In this document: positions 25,072 through 33,282 of the stretch, piece after piece | How the letters are laid out: every line of letters begins with the position of its first letter | Position numbering within the stretch: the first letter of the stretch is position 1 | Assembly (NCBI GenBank): GCA_009841405.1 | Contig: VXLV01000075.1 | Coordinates: forward strand, 31,690-95,689 | Length of the DNA: 64,000 nucleotides | Source: Chloroflexota bacterium | Lineage (GTDB): Bacteria > Chloroflexota > Anaerolineae > Aggregatilineales > Phototrophicaceae | Direction of reading: 5' to 3' | Notes under the pieces: model-generated | Seen by the model: only the letters and a program-made list of their open reading frames with translations | Told to the model about the DNA's origin: nothing | The model's database searches: none | Translations under genes and position numbers: made by a program

Positions 25072-25881
25072 ATGAAGTCATGCATCAATGGGGCGACGAC
25101 CATGCCCTATACATTGCAACAAGACATCGCCGCCGCTGCGCAGGCCGGCTTCGCGGGCCTGGAAATCTGGTGGGACAAGCTCGCTGCTTATCTCGAAACG
25201 CATTCAACCGCCGACCTGAAACAACTGCTGGAAAGCAGCGGTCTGATTCCAGTGAGCATCTGCCCGCTACGGATTTGGCCATTTCGCGACAGTGTGCCGG
25301 CGCGCCAGGAATTTCGTGAAGCGGTTCAGATTGCCCCTCAGATCGGCTGCAATTTGCTCGCTGTCTGCCCGGATTTCCAGCCAGCTCGCCTTAGCCGCGA
25401 GGAAGCGCTCGCCATCCACGCGAAGGAATTGGCTGTTATGGCGCGGCTCGCATCCCAGAACGGAGTCCGCTTGACGGTTGAAGCCATCGGCGGTCACACG
25501 CTTGTGCCGGGACCAACAGAAGCGCTGGAGCTGATCGAGATGGCGGGCGCGCCTGAGAATGTGGGCGTACTGATGGACACCTTTCACTACTTCCGCTCCG
25601 GGGTCACGGATCAAGAGATTCAGGCTATTCCCCTGGATAAGCTGGATATCATCCATGTCAACGACTGTGAAGACGGCGCGCTCAATGAGCTGACGGATGC
25701 GCGCCGCCTCTACCCGACGCTTGGCGTCATACCGGCTCGGCATCTGTCATTGCTGAAGGACCGGGGCTACGAAGGTTTTCTCTCGGTGGAGATTTTCCGA
25801 CCGGAGTACTGGGAGCAGCCGATTGAAGAAATTGCGGGCAAAGCCTATGCGACGCTGGGCGAACTGATTGCGAGTCTCTAG
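25072..25881 (+). CDS. Sugar phosphate isomerase/epimerase, TIM-barrel (AP endonuclease 2 fold)
   Basis: 269 aa, first gene of the catabolic operon. Barrel-strand motifs include GFAGLEIWWDKL near residue 28, LTVEAIGGH near 145 (metal-binding Glu), GVLMDTFHYF near 175 (Asp and His ligands), IIHVNDCE near 206 (His) and GFLSVEIF near 245 (final Glu). The metal ligand set E-D-H-E is intact, as in IolE/xylose isomerase-like epimerases and hydroxypyruvate isomerase. It probably interconverts ketose or keto-acid forms of the imported substrate. Divergent from the RuBisCO-like gene. Confidence 0.8.
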   Translation: MKSCINGATTMPYTLQQDIAAAAQAGFAGLEIWWDKLAAYLETHSTADLKQLLESSGLIPVSICPLRIWPFRDSVPARQEFREAVQIAPQIGCNLLAVCPDFQPARLSREEALAIHAKELAVMARLASQNGVRLTVEAIGGHTLVPGPTEALELIEMAGAPENVGVLMDTFHYFRSGVTDQEIQAIPLDKLDIIHVNDCEDGALNELTDARRLYPTLGVIPARHLSLLKDRGYEGFLSVEIFRPEYWEQPIEEIAGKAYATLGELIASL

Positions 25882-25958
25882 CGCAATTGTCGCGCCAAAT
25901 GCAAAATCTGTAAGTCGAGACCTACACTTTCTATCATCCGAAATATGGAGGCGAAACA

Positions 25959-26882
25959 ATGTATCTGGGCGCGACAACTTGGACGTTTAGCTGGGCGCCG
26001 CCTTATGACAAAGCGCTCAAGACCATTGCCAGACTGGGCTTCAAAGGCGCGGAACTGACGATATGGAGCGAGGAATTTCTGCAGGACTACTACACGGCAG
26101 AGACGAACAAACAGCTTCGAAGTCTGATCGCGGATTTGGGTCTGGTTCTATCCAGCGTGTTTTGCATTCCGGTGGGAATCGGAAGTGTGGAGCCTGAACA
26201 AAGGGCTGACGCTGTTGAGCAATTCAAGCGAGTATTGGACGCCGCCCAGCAGCTCGGCACGAACAAAATAATCGCGCTCCCGCCCAATCCATTTGACATT
26301 GATATTCCGGTTCTACTGGGAAAAGCTACCGCGCAAGAGTGGAGCGTCGAATTCCCTGAAGGCGTTGATTGGAAACAGAATTGGTCTGACATGGTCGATG
26401 TGCTGCGGCAATTCGCGGAGGCCTGCGAAGAAAGAGAGATGCGCGTCGCCCTGGAGCCGCACCCGCACCGCATGATGCACAATGCCGCCGGCATGCTTCG
26501 CATAATCGACCAGATTGAATCCGAGGCTATCGGCCTCAATTTGGATCCCAGCCATCTCTTCCCGATGGGAGAGCTGCCCAACATGGTGGCGTACGAAGTG
26601 GGCGAACGCATCTTTCACACCCATATTTCCGACAACGATGGACAGACAAACGCGCATTGGCGGCCGGGCAAAGGCAAGGTTGATTGGCGCGCGTTTCTCA
26701 TCGCGCTCAAGAACATAGGCTACGATGGTCCGCTCTCGCTTGAGCTAGAGGATGTGCCGGGCGCCGCCGGCTATCCTGGATTCAATCGCTCGCCGGATTC
26801 CACGCCGGAAATCGAGCGGCAGCACATCCTGGCCAAAGACTACATGACCCGACTGTGCGACGAATTAGGAATCGAACTGTGA
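25959..26882 (+). CDS. Second TIM-barrel sugar phosphate isomerase/epimerase
   Basis: 307 aa with a TGGAGGC site before the ATG. It shares the fold of the preceding gene but is only distantly related. Visible motifs are GFKGAELTIWSEEF near residue 28, RVALEPHPHRM near 165 (metal-binding Glu), GLNLDPSHLF near 194 (Asp and His), IFHTHISDND near 217 (His and Asp) and LSLELED near 260 (final Glu). Two different epimerases in one operon suggest sequential rearrangements of the carbon chain. Substrate unknown. Confidence 0.8.
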   Translation: MYLGATTWTFSWAPPYDKALKTIARLGFKGAELTIWSEEFLQDYYTAETNKQLRSLIADLGLVLSSVFCIPVGIGSVEPEQRADAVEQFKRVLDAAQQLGTNKIIALPPNPFDIDIPVLLGKATAQEWSVEFPEGVDWKQNWSDMVDVLRQFAEACEEREMRVALEPHPHRMMHNAAGMLRIIDQIESEAIGLNLDPSHLFPMGELPNMVAYEVGERIFHTHISDNDGQTNAHWRPGKGKVDWRAFLIALKNIGYDGPLSLELEDVPGAAGYPGFNRSPDSTPEIERQHILAKDYMTRLCDELGIEL

Positions 26883-26937
26883 TATCAGCGACGCTGGCGC
26901 CATTTCATCGACCCGAAGAAGAGACTGATACAGGCCT

Positions 26938-27978
26938 ATGAGCTTGCCAAAGCACTCACACTTGCTACGCAGTTGCTACTTGTTTTATCACGAGAATATG
27001 ACAATGCAGGAAATTGCCAAGCAATTGAATATCTCTCGTTTTAAAGTGTCGCGCTATATCAAAGAAGCGGTCGAAAAGGGCATTGTTCAGGTCCACTTCC
27101 ATGATTCGAACATAGAACACGAGAAACTGGCCCTTCAACTGGAACGAACATTCCCAATCAAGCTGGCCGTTGTCGTGCCCACGCCCTACCGGTCTGATAT
27201 CAGCGCCGTAAGGCTGGCAGTCGGCCAGGCCGGGGCAAGTCTATTGGCAGGCATCAAGCCGGAAACTTCGCTGAGCATAACCTGGGGACGCACCATTGCG
27301 CATCTGGTTGACAACCTTCCAAGCGACCAGCTGAAGGCGCGGCGCGTGGTCGATCTCGCCGGGGGCTTCGGACAAGTTACCGACGAGATTTCAGCGCGGG
27401 CTGTAACGCTGCAGATCGCGCGAAAACTGAACGCACAATGTTTCCAGCTGCCGGCCCCGACCATCGTAGAAAACATCGCGACGGCTCACGCGCTTTCAAA
27501 TGAACCAATAATCCGCAACACGCTGGAACTCGCGTCCGAGTCCCACATCGCCATTATGGGTGTAGGACCTACCGATGTGGACTCGCTTCTATTTCGCTCC
27601 GGCTATGTGTCGGAGCGTGACTTCGCGCACTTGACGGCAAGCCAGGCGGTTGGCTCGATCTTTGGCAGATTCTATGACTTGAATGGCAGGGAATGCGACA
27701 CTGAATTCAGAGAACGCGCCATCGCCCTTACATTTGACGACTTGCGAAAGATCCCCGAGCGCATTGCGCTTACCATGGGCGCGCACAGAGTCCTGGCCAT
27801 TTTGGGACTCATGAATGGCGAGCTGATTACGACGCTTGTTACTGACAGCGACACCGCGACAGCCGTGCTGGAAGAGCACTTTGCTTCTCGGGGAATGCGC
27901 TCGGATAACGGCAATAGCGCGCCCGCGACAGTAGAGGGACGTGAACAAACCAGCCAGCTGCGAAGAGAAAGGGTGTAG
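26938..27978 (+). CDS. SorC-family transcriptional regulator
   Basis: 346 aa. The N-terminal helix-turn-helix (MTMQEIAKQLNISRFKVSRY, residues 21-40) precedes a sugar-phosphate-binding domain of the SorC/DeoR-like fold: LSITWGRTIAHLVDNL near 113, GGFGQV near 143 and IMGVGP near 203. These regulators sense phosphorylated sugars and control adjacent catabolic operons. Its place inside the operon makes it the likely local regulator. The C-terminal 35 residues are polar and probably unstructured. Confidence 0.85.
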   Translation: MSLPKHSHLLRSCYLFYHENMTMQEIAKQLNISRFKVSRYIKEAVEKGIVQVHFHDSNIEHEKLALQLERTFPIKLAVVVPTPYRSDISAVRLAVGQAGASLLAGIKPETSLSITWGRTIAHLVDNLPSDQLKARRVVDLAGGFGQVTDEISARAVTLQIARKLNAQCFQLPAPTIVENIATAHALSNEPIIRNTLELASESHIAIMGVGPTDVDSLLFRSGYVSERDFAHLTASQAVGSIFGRFYDLNGRECDTEFRERAIALTFDDLRKIPERIALTMGAHRVLAILGLMNGELITTLVTDSDTATAVLEEHFASRGMRSDNGNSAPATVEGREQTSQLRRERV

Positions 27979-27984
27979 GCGAGT

Positions 27985-28740
27985 ATGACTCATTACACCA
28001 TTCGTCTAATAAACACTGGCTTTCAGGAACTGGACAAAGCCCAGTACGCCACCTTTAGAAAGGGCGCCGGGCAGATAATCGAACACCCTGTTTTCGCCTT
28101 TCTGGTGGAGGGCGGCGGACGCAAGATCCTGGTGGACACCGGCATGAGCGATACGCAGCGGTCTGTGGCTTATCACCACGCCGGGCGGCAAGAACCGGGC
28201 CAGGCGATACACGAACAGCTAAACCGGATGGGCATTGGCGTCGACGAGATTGATACGATCATCTTCACCCATCTTCACTGGGACCATTGCTATAACGTCA
28301 AGCAGTTTTCCAAAGCCAGGCTGGTGGTTAGCGCGACCGAATACGAATTTGCGCTGAATCCGATACCGCCGTACTGGACCTCGTATGAGCACCCCAACTG
28401 CGGGCTTGAGCCGCCCTGGCAGGGCTGTGAATTCGATTTGGTGGCGGGTGACGCGGAAATCTTGCCGGGCATCAGCGTCTTTCCGACGCCTGGGCATAGC
28501 CCGGGTCATCAAGCTGTTTCGGTTCAGACTGACGCTGGCGCCTGTGTTTTAGCGGGCGATCTGTTCTTCGTTCGCGAGAACCTCAAGCCTGATGTCGAGC
28601 GCGGCTGGCCGTTAACGCCAATTGGTCGCTTCGCCAGCTTTGTTGACCTGTGGCACAGCATGGAAGCGGCCATCGAGCGGGCCGATCACATTCTGATGAC
28701 TCACGATCCGTCCCAGCGTGACGGGCAAGTATTCCCGTAG
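27985..28740 (+). CDS. Metallo-beta-lactamase-fold hydrolase (lactonase-like)
   Basis: 251 aa, 6 bp after the SorC gene. The zinc motif is complete: FTHLHWDHC near residue 95 (HxHxDH), TPGHSPGH near 168, and LAGDLFF near 188 (bridging Asp), with a final His in MTHDP near 238. The closest architecture is the N-acyl homoserine lactonase-like branch of the fold. In this sugar operon it more likely opens a sugar lactone produced by one of the dehydrogenases; that role is inferred. Confidence 0.8.
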   Translation: MTHYTIRLINTGFQELDKAQYATFRKGAGQIIEHPVFAFLVEGGGRKILVDTGMSDTQRSVAYHHAGRQEPGQAIHEQLNRMGIGVDEIDTIIFTHLHWDHCYNVKQFSKARLVVSATEYEFALNPIPPYWTSYEHPNCGLEPPWQGCEFDLVAGDAEILPGISVFPTPGHSPGHQAVSVQTDAGACVLAGDLFFVRENLKPDVERGWPLTPIGRFASFVDLWHSMEAAIERADHILMTHDPSQRDGQVFP

Positions 28741-28844
28741 CCCGTTCGCGGACGCCAGCAGATCAAGGAGGTGAAGTATCGCTGAAAGACTAATCGTAGG
28801 GGTCCAGCGCAACGAAGTTACCGTTTGTTTCCAGGAGGAATGAA

Positions 28845-30128
28845 ATGACAACCAAAACTCTACGTATCGCATTTGTATTGTTGATAGCCAGCGTCATCGC
28901 TTTGCCGATCGGATCCGCGCTGGCGCAAGACGACGGGGTCACGCTCATCATCGAAAGCTGGCGGGTCGATGACGCGGACGAGTGGAACGACGTCATTCTG
29001 CCGGCGTTTGAAGCCCACTATCCAAACATCAGCGTCGACTTTCAGCCAACAATTAATACCCAATACGGCGCCACCTTGGGCACGAAAATGGAGGCGGGTA
29101 CGGCGGGCGACCTGATTATGGTCGAACCCTTTGACTATCGCCTCGAAATGTACCTCAACGGCGACCTGGCCAATCTGAATGACCTGGCCGGCCTGGAGAA
29201 TTTCAGCGCCGGCGCGCTTAGCGCCTGGAGCACCGATGACGGCGAGCTCTTTGGCGTGCCGCTGGCGGCGGTCATCCATGGCTTCATGTATAACGCCGAT
29301 ATCTTTGCCGAGCTTGGTCTGGAAGAACCCGCGACTGCGCAAGAATTCCTTGATCTATTAGACGCCGTAAAACAGGACGGGCAGTACGTGCCGCTGGCGA
29401 TGGGCACATCTGACGGCTTTGTGCCCGGTCTGCTGGGTTTGCAGCTGGCGGGCCAGCCCTTCTGGCGCGGCGAGGAGGGCCGTCTGGCGCTTATCGATGG
29501 CAGCGGTAAGTTCACCGACCAAGGCTATATCGATGCCTGGGCCTTCCTGGCAGCGTGGGCGGACTACATGCCCGACGGTTATCAGGCGGTCTCGTACCCG
29601 GATATGCAAAACCTCTTCACCCTTGGCGGCTCGGCGGTTTATCCGGCCGGGTCATGGGAAATCTCGATCTTTAACCAGTTGGTGGGGGATGACTTTGCCA
29701 TCGGCGCTTTCCCGCCGCCAGTACCTGAAGACGGCGCGGACTGCTTCATCAATGACCACATGGACATGGGCATGGCCATGAACGCCGATACGCAGCACCC
29801 GGAAGAAGCGCAGCTCTTCCTCGAATGGCTTGGCTCTGCCGAGTTCGCTGAACTGTGGAATAATGCGCTGCCCGGATTCTTCGCCATGTCCAACCACTTG
29901 GTCGAAGCATCCGACCCTATGGTGCAAGAGTACGCGGGCTGGCGCGCGAATTGCGGCTCGTCGCCGCGCAACGCCTACGCCATCATCTCGCGCGGCGAAC
30001 CCAACACCGATAGCGAACTGATTCGCGTGACGCAACTGGTCATGAATGGCGAGATGTCACCCGAAGAAGCCGGCGAAACGGTCCAGGCCGGCCTCGCTTC
30101 GTGGTACGAACCCCAAATGGGGGAGTAA
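28845..30128 (+). CDS. ABC transporter extracellular sugar-binding protein
   Basis: 427 aa, with CCAGGAGGAATGAA just before the ATG. Residues 1-27 are a signal peptide (hydrophobic IAFVLLIASVIALPIG, cleavage likely after SALA). The mature part has the family-1 solute-binding fold: LTLIIESWRVDD-type start, GTAGDLIMVEPFD near 85, and FNGDLANLNDL-like ligand loop. It delivers sugars or oligosaccharides to the two permeases that follow. High expression is suggested by the strong ribosome-binding site. Ligand unknown. Confidence 0.85.
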   Translation: MTTKTLRIAFVLLIASVIALPIGSALAQDDGVTLIIESWRVDDADEWNDVILPAFEAHYPNISVDFQPTINTQYGATLGTKMEAGTAGDLIMVEPFDYRLEMYLNGDLANLNDLAGLENFSAGALSAWSTDDGELFGVPLAAVIHGFMYNADIFAELGLEEPATAQEFLDLLDAVKQDGQYVPLAMGTSDGFVPGLLGLQLAGQPFWRGEEGRLALIDGSGKFTDQGYIDAWAFLAAWADYMPDGYQAVSYPDMQNLFTLGGSAVYPAGSWEISIFNQLVGDDFAIGAFPPPVPEDGADCFINDHMDMGMAMNADTQHPEEAQLFLEWLGSAEFAELWNNALPGFFAMSNHLVEASDPMVQEYAGWRANCGSSPRNAYAIISRGEPNTDSELIRVTQLVMNGEMSPEEAGETVQAGLASWYEPQMGE

Positions 30129-30149
30129 GCCGTACCGCACGCTCAAATT

Positions 30150-30223
30150 GTAGGGGCGACATACCATGTCGCCCGAAGTCACAAGTCACAGCGGTAGTGG
30201 GCGACCGGATTGGTCGCCCCTAC
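30150..30223. repeat. Two palindromic repeats inside the transporter operon
   Basis: Copies at 30150-30174 (GTAGGGGCGACAT-ACC-ATGTCGCCC) and 30197-30223 (GGGCGACC-GGAT-TGGTCGCCC, then CTAC). They lie between the binding-protein and first permease genes. Stem-loops in this position often stabilise the upstream message, which would raise binding-protein levels over permease. Confidence 0.6.
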
Positions 30224-30271
30224 GCGGCTTGATAGTTTTCCCCGATCCGACGTCGGCCGAGGAAATCATCA

Positions 30272-31219
30272 ATGACGGCTAGCCTGTCGCGAAGGGACCA
30301 ACCCAACCCCAGGAAATCCTTTCCTACGCATATCCTTGTCTTCCTGGCGCCGGCGGTTTTGGTCTACGGTCTCTTCATGATTTATCCCTTGTTTGACTCC
30401 CTGCGCCTGGGTTTCTTCGCGCAGGTGACGCGTGGCGTAGAGCAGTTTGTGGGCTTCGACAATTATGTAACGCTGATGACAGACGATGCCATCTTGCAGC
30501 CGCGATTGCTGAACGCCCTGAAAAACAGTTTCCTGTTCTTCGCGGTCAACATGCTGGTCCAAAATCCGATTGCGCTTATGCTGGCGGCCGTAATTTCTAC
30601 CAAGACCCGAGGCGGTTTGCTCTACCGCATACTGATCTTTTCGCCGGCCATCCTCTCGCTGGCGATCGCCGGATTTGTCTGGCGACTTGTGTTAAGCCCG
30701 CTCTGGGGAATCGTCTACGACATGCTGAAGGCACTGGGCCTGGAGGCGTACGCGCAGCCTTGGCTGGGGCTTGAGAGCACAGCGCTGATCACCCTGGCGC
30801 TGATTTCCGCGTGGCAGTTTCTGGGCATACCGATGATGCTCTACTACGCGACCTTGATCAGTATTCCCAACGATCTCTATGAAGCCGCGTATGTCGACGG
30901 CGCCACGGATTGGCTGGTATTCTGGCGCATAAAGTTGCCGCTATTGATGCCGATGGTCGGCATTATTTCACTGCTGACCTACATCGGCAACTTCAACGCA
31001 TTTGATGTCATCTTCGCGCTGAAAGGCGCAGACGCTGGACCCAATTACGCCACCGATACGATGATGACATTCTTTTATCGCACCTTCTTCGGCTCTGGAT
31101 TTCAGAAAGCCGATCCACACATGGGGGCAGCTGTCGCCGGGACGATGTTTGTCATTCTCATGGCCGGTGTATTGATCTACTTCTTCATCCAGCGGCGGAT
31201 CAAATCGTACGAGTTTTAG
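30272..31219 (+). CDS. Sugar ABC transporter permease 1 (MalF-like)
   Basis: 315 aa with six predicted membrane helices starting ILVFLAPAVLVYGLFMIYPL near residue 22. The EAA loop that contacts the ATPase is EAAYVDGATDWLVFWRIKLP near 210. This is the CUT1-type (MalF/UgpA) organisation. It pairs with the permease 3 bp downstream. No ATPase gene is present in the operon, so a shared MsmK-type ATPase from elsewhere is presumably used. Confidence 0.85.
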   Translation: MTASLSRRDQPNPRKSFPTHILVFLAPAVLVYGLFMIYPLFDSLRLGFFAQVTRGVEQFVGFDNYVTLMTDDAILQPRLLNALKNSFLFFAVNMLVQNPIALMLAAVISTKTRGGLLYRILIFSPAILSLAIAGFVWRLVLSPLWGIVYDMLKALGLEAYAQPWLGLESTALITLALISAWQFLGIPMMLYYATLISIPNDLYEAAYVDGATDWLVFWRIKLPLLMPMVGIISLLTYIGNFNAFDVIFALKGADAGPNYATDTMMTFFYRTFFGSGFQKADPHMGAAVAGTMFVILMAGVLIYFFIQRRIKSYEF

Positions 31220-31222
31220 GAC

Positions 31223-32110
31223 ATGGCAAGGTATTCTGACCCGGATAGACTCCGATTCCATATAAGCCTGCCCGGTATCGACTTGCGCCATCTAGCAACC
31301 AAAGTCCTGAAGCACTGGATGCTGATGGTGTTTGCCCTATTGTCCACCGCGCCCGTTGCCCTGGTCTTAATCAATTCATTCAAGTCAAGGCGGGCTATCT
31401 TCAGGAATCCCTACCACCTGCCCAGCGCTGAGACCTTTGATCTGGTCGGCTACGAGACCGTTTTTGCCAAGTCGCAATTTCACGTCTACTACTTCAACAG
31501 CTTATTCGTAACCTTGACCGCCCTCGCGCTCATACTCCTGTTCGGCACGATGGTGGCTTTTGCGCTGGCCGAATATCCTTTTGCGGGCAACAACCTGATT
31601 CGGATATTCTTTCTATTGGGCATCATTATTCCCATAAGGTTGGGTTCCGTCAGCCTGCTGCGTTTGATCGACTCGTTAGATCTAATCGGCACTCTATGGG
31701 CGCTGATTGTGGTTTATATTGCCGGGGGCTTGCCATTCGCCGTCTTCATATTGACGCAGTTTATGGCCCAGGTGCCGGGCGAGCTGAAAGATGCCGCGCG
31801 CGTGGATGGCGCCAGCGAATACCGGGTATTTTGGCTCATCTTGCCCATCATCCGCCCAGCGACCGGCACGGTGGCCGCGATTTCCATCATTCCCATGTGG
31901 AACGATCTCTGGTTTCCGCTGGTCCTGGCGCCCGGGGAAGCGACCCGTACCGTGACACTGGGCGCGCAGCAGTTCATGGGGCAGTTTTCTAACGACTGGA
32001 ACGCCTTGCTGGCGGCGCTTTCGCTCTCGTCAGTTCCCGTCTTGATCATCTACTTCATATCTTCAAAGCAACTTCTGCAGGGATTGACCGCCGGCGCGAT
32101 AAAGAACTAG
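31223..32110 (+). CDS. Sugar ABC transporter permease 2 (MalG-like)
   Basis: 295 aa, starting 3 bp after permease 1. Membrane helices begin near residue 34 (LMVFALLSTAPVALVLINSF). The EAA-type loop is KDAARVDGASEYRVFWLILP near 190, and the C-terminus LLQGLTAGAIKN is the usual MalG/UgpE ending. It completes the heterodimeric channel. Confidence 0.85.
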   Translation: MARYSDPDRLRFHISLPGIDLRHLATKVLKHWMLMVFALLSTAPVALVLINSFKSRRAIFRNPYHLPSAETFDLVGYETVFAKSQFHVYYFNSLFVTLTALALILLFGTMVAFALAEYPFAGNNLIRIFFLLGIIIPIRLGSVSLLRLIDSLDLIGTLWALIVVYIAGGLPFAVFILTQFMAQVPGELKDAARVDGASEYRVFWLILPIIRPATGTVAAISIIPMWNDLWFPLVLAPGEATRTVTLGAQQFMGQFSNDWNALLAALSLSSVPVLIIYFISSKQLLQGLTAGAIKN

Positions 32111-32133
32111 AGCGACGTAAAGATTGGAGAGCC

Positions 32134-32172
32134 ATGTCTTATCAAGCGATGACAAACGGCAGCAGCCAATGA
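32134..32172 (+). other. Possible 12-codon upstream ORF before the oxidoreductase
   Basis: GGAGAGCC precedes ATG 32134, which opens MSYQAMTNGSSQ and a TGA at 32170-32172. The stop overlaps the ATG of the Gfo/Idh gene (32169) in an ATGA arrangement, while that gene itself has only a weak ribosome-binding site. Translation of the small ORF may couple initiation of the oxidoreductase. Confidence 0.35.
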
Positions 32173-33281
32173 GAGACAGAATCAAGCTCGGAATAGCCGG
32201 CTGTGGATTCGCCGGCACGCAAACGATGTACGCCCCCATTCTGCGCCTGCTTGAGAAGGGTCGCGTCACGGCGCTGATGGACCCCGATCAGGGAGCGCTG
32301 GACTTTATGACCCGGCACTACGGCGAATTCGATTGCTACAATGACTACGATGATTTTCTCGCGAATGCCGATATTGACGCCGTACTCGTCGCTTCGCCGG
32401 TTTTCCTGCATGAAGCGCAGGTAGCGCAAGCGGCGGGCGCCGGCAAACACATTCTGTGCGAAAAGCCGATGGCGCCTACCATTGAGGCCTGCGACCGCAT
32501 GTGTCTGGCGGCCGAGGCGAACGATGTGACGCTCATGATCGGATTTGTCAAGCGCTTCGACAAGAGCCTCCAGCTGGCGCGCGATCTCATACAGGAAGGG
32601 CGACTCGGGGAACTGTTTCACATCCGCGCTGAGGTGAGCTGGTGTCACGATCTGTCGCCACTGGGTTTCAACTGGCGGCAGTCGTTACGCGCGCTGGGCG
32701 GCGTCTTTCAAGACAATGCCAGCCATATCGTGGACCTGTGCCGCTGGTGGGCGGGCGAGGTTCAAAGCGTCAGCGGGCAGGCGCGGATTCTCAGGCCGGA
32801 CTGGGAAGTTGAAACGCAGGCCCATGCCGCGCTTCGGCACGAGAATGGCGTCGTATCCACTATTCACGTCAGCAATGTGTCGCAGAAGCCAATGACTGAA
32901 TATTTCTTGATCGAGGGCACGGAAGCCGCGCTGGAGCTGCGCTTTGGCCCGGCGATGAAGTACAGCTCGCCGGAGCCGTTTTCCGCCCGATTGTGGGAGC
33001 GCGGCCAAAAGCAGACAGACCTGACTCTTTTCAACTACGGCAACCTCGACCAGGAATTGCGCGAACGCGGACCCTACAAGCGGCAGGTTGACCACTTCTG
33101 CGAGTCAATTTTGGAGAACAGAGCGCCCTGGATAGATGGCATGGCGGGGCGCAAGGCGATTGAAGTGGTAAACGCCGTCTATCTCTCGTCGTGGCAAGAC
33201 AAGACAATTGAACTGCCGCTGTCTGATTCGGGCGACCTTGAGCGGATATTCCGCGAGATGCGGATGCAATACGGAGGCTGA
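32169..33281 (+). CDS. Gfo/Idh/MocA-family oxidoreductase
   Basis: 370 aa from ATG 32169. LGIAGCGFAGTQTMY at residues 6-20 is the GxGxxG nucleotide-binding loop, and HILCEKPMAPT near 94 carries the catalytic Lys of the EKP motif. GGVFQDNASHIVDLCRWW near 175 is the domain-2 signature (GGxxxDxxxHxxD). These enzymes oxidise or reduce sugars and inositols with NAD(P). An upstream in-frame TTG at 32124 would add 15 residues but is less likely. It is followed by the GH38 gene after one base. Confidence 0.85.
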   Translation: MRDRIKLGIAGCGFAGTQTMYAPILRLLEKGRVTALMDPDQGALDFMTRHYGEFDCYNDYDDFLANADIDAVLVASPVFLHEAQVAQAAGAGKHILCEKPMAPTIEACDRMCLAAEANDVTLMIGFVKRFDKSLQLARDLIQEGRLGELFHIRAEVSWCHDLSPLGFNWRQSLRALGGVFQDNASHIVDLCRWWAGEVQSVSGQARILRPDWEVETQAHAALRHENGVVSTIHVSNVSQKPMTEYFLIEGTEAALELRFGPAMKYSSPEPFSARLWERGQKQTDLTLFNYGNLDQELRERGPYKRQVDHFCESILENRAPWIDGMAGRKAIEVVNAVYLSSWQDKTIELPLSDSGDLERIFREMRMQYGG

Positions 33282-33282
33282 C

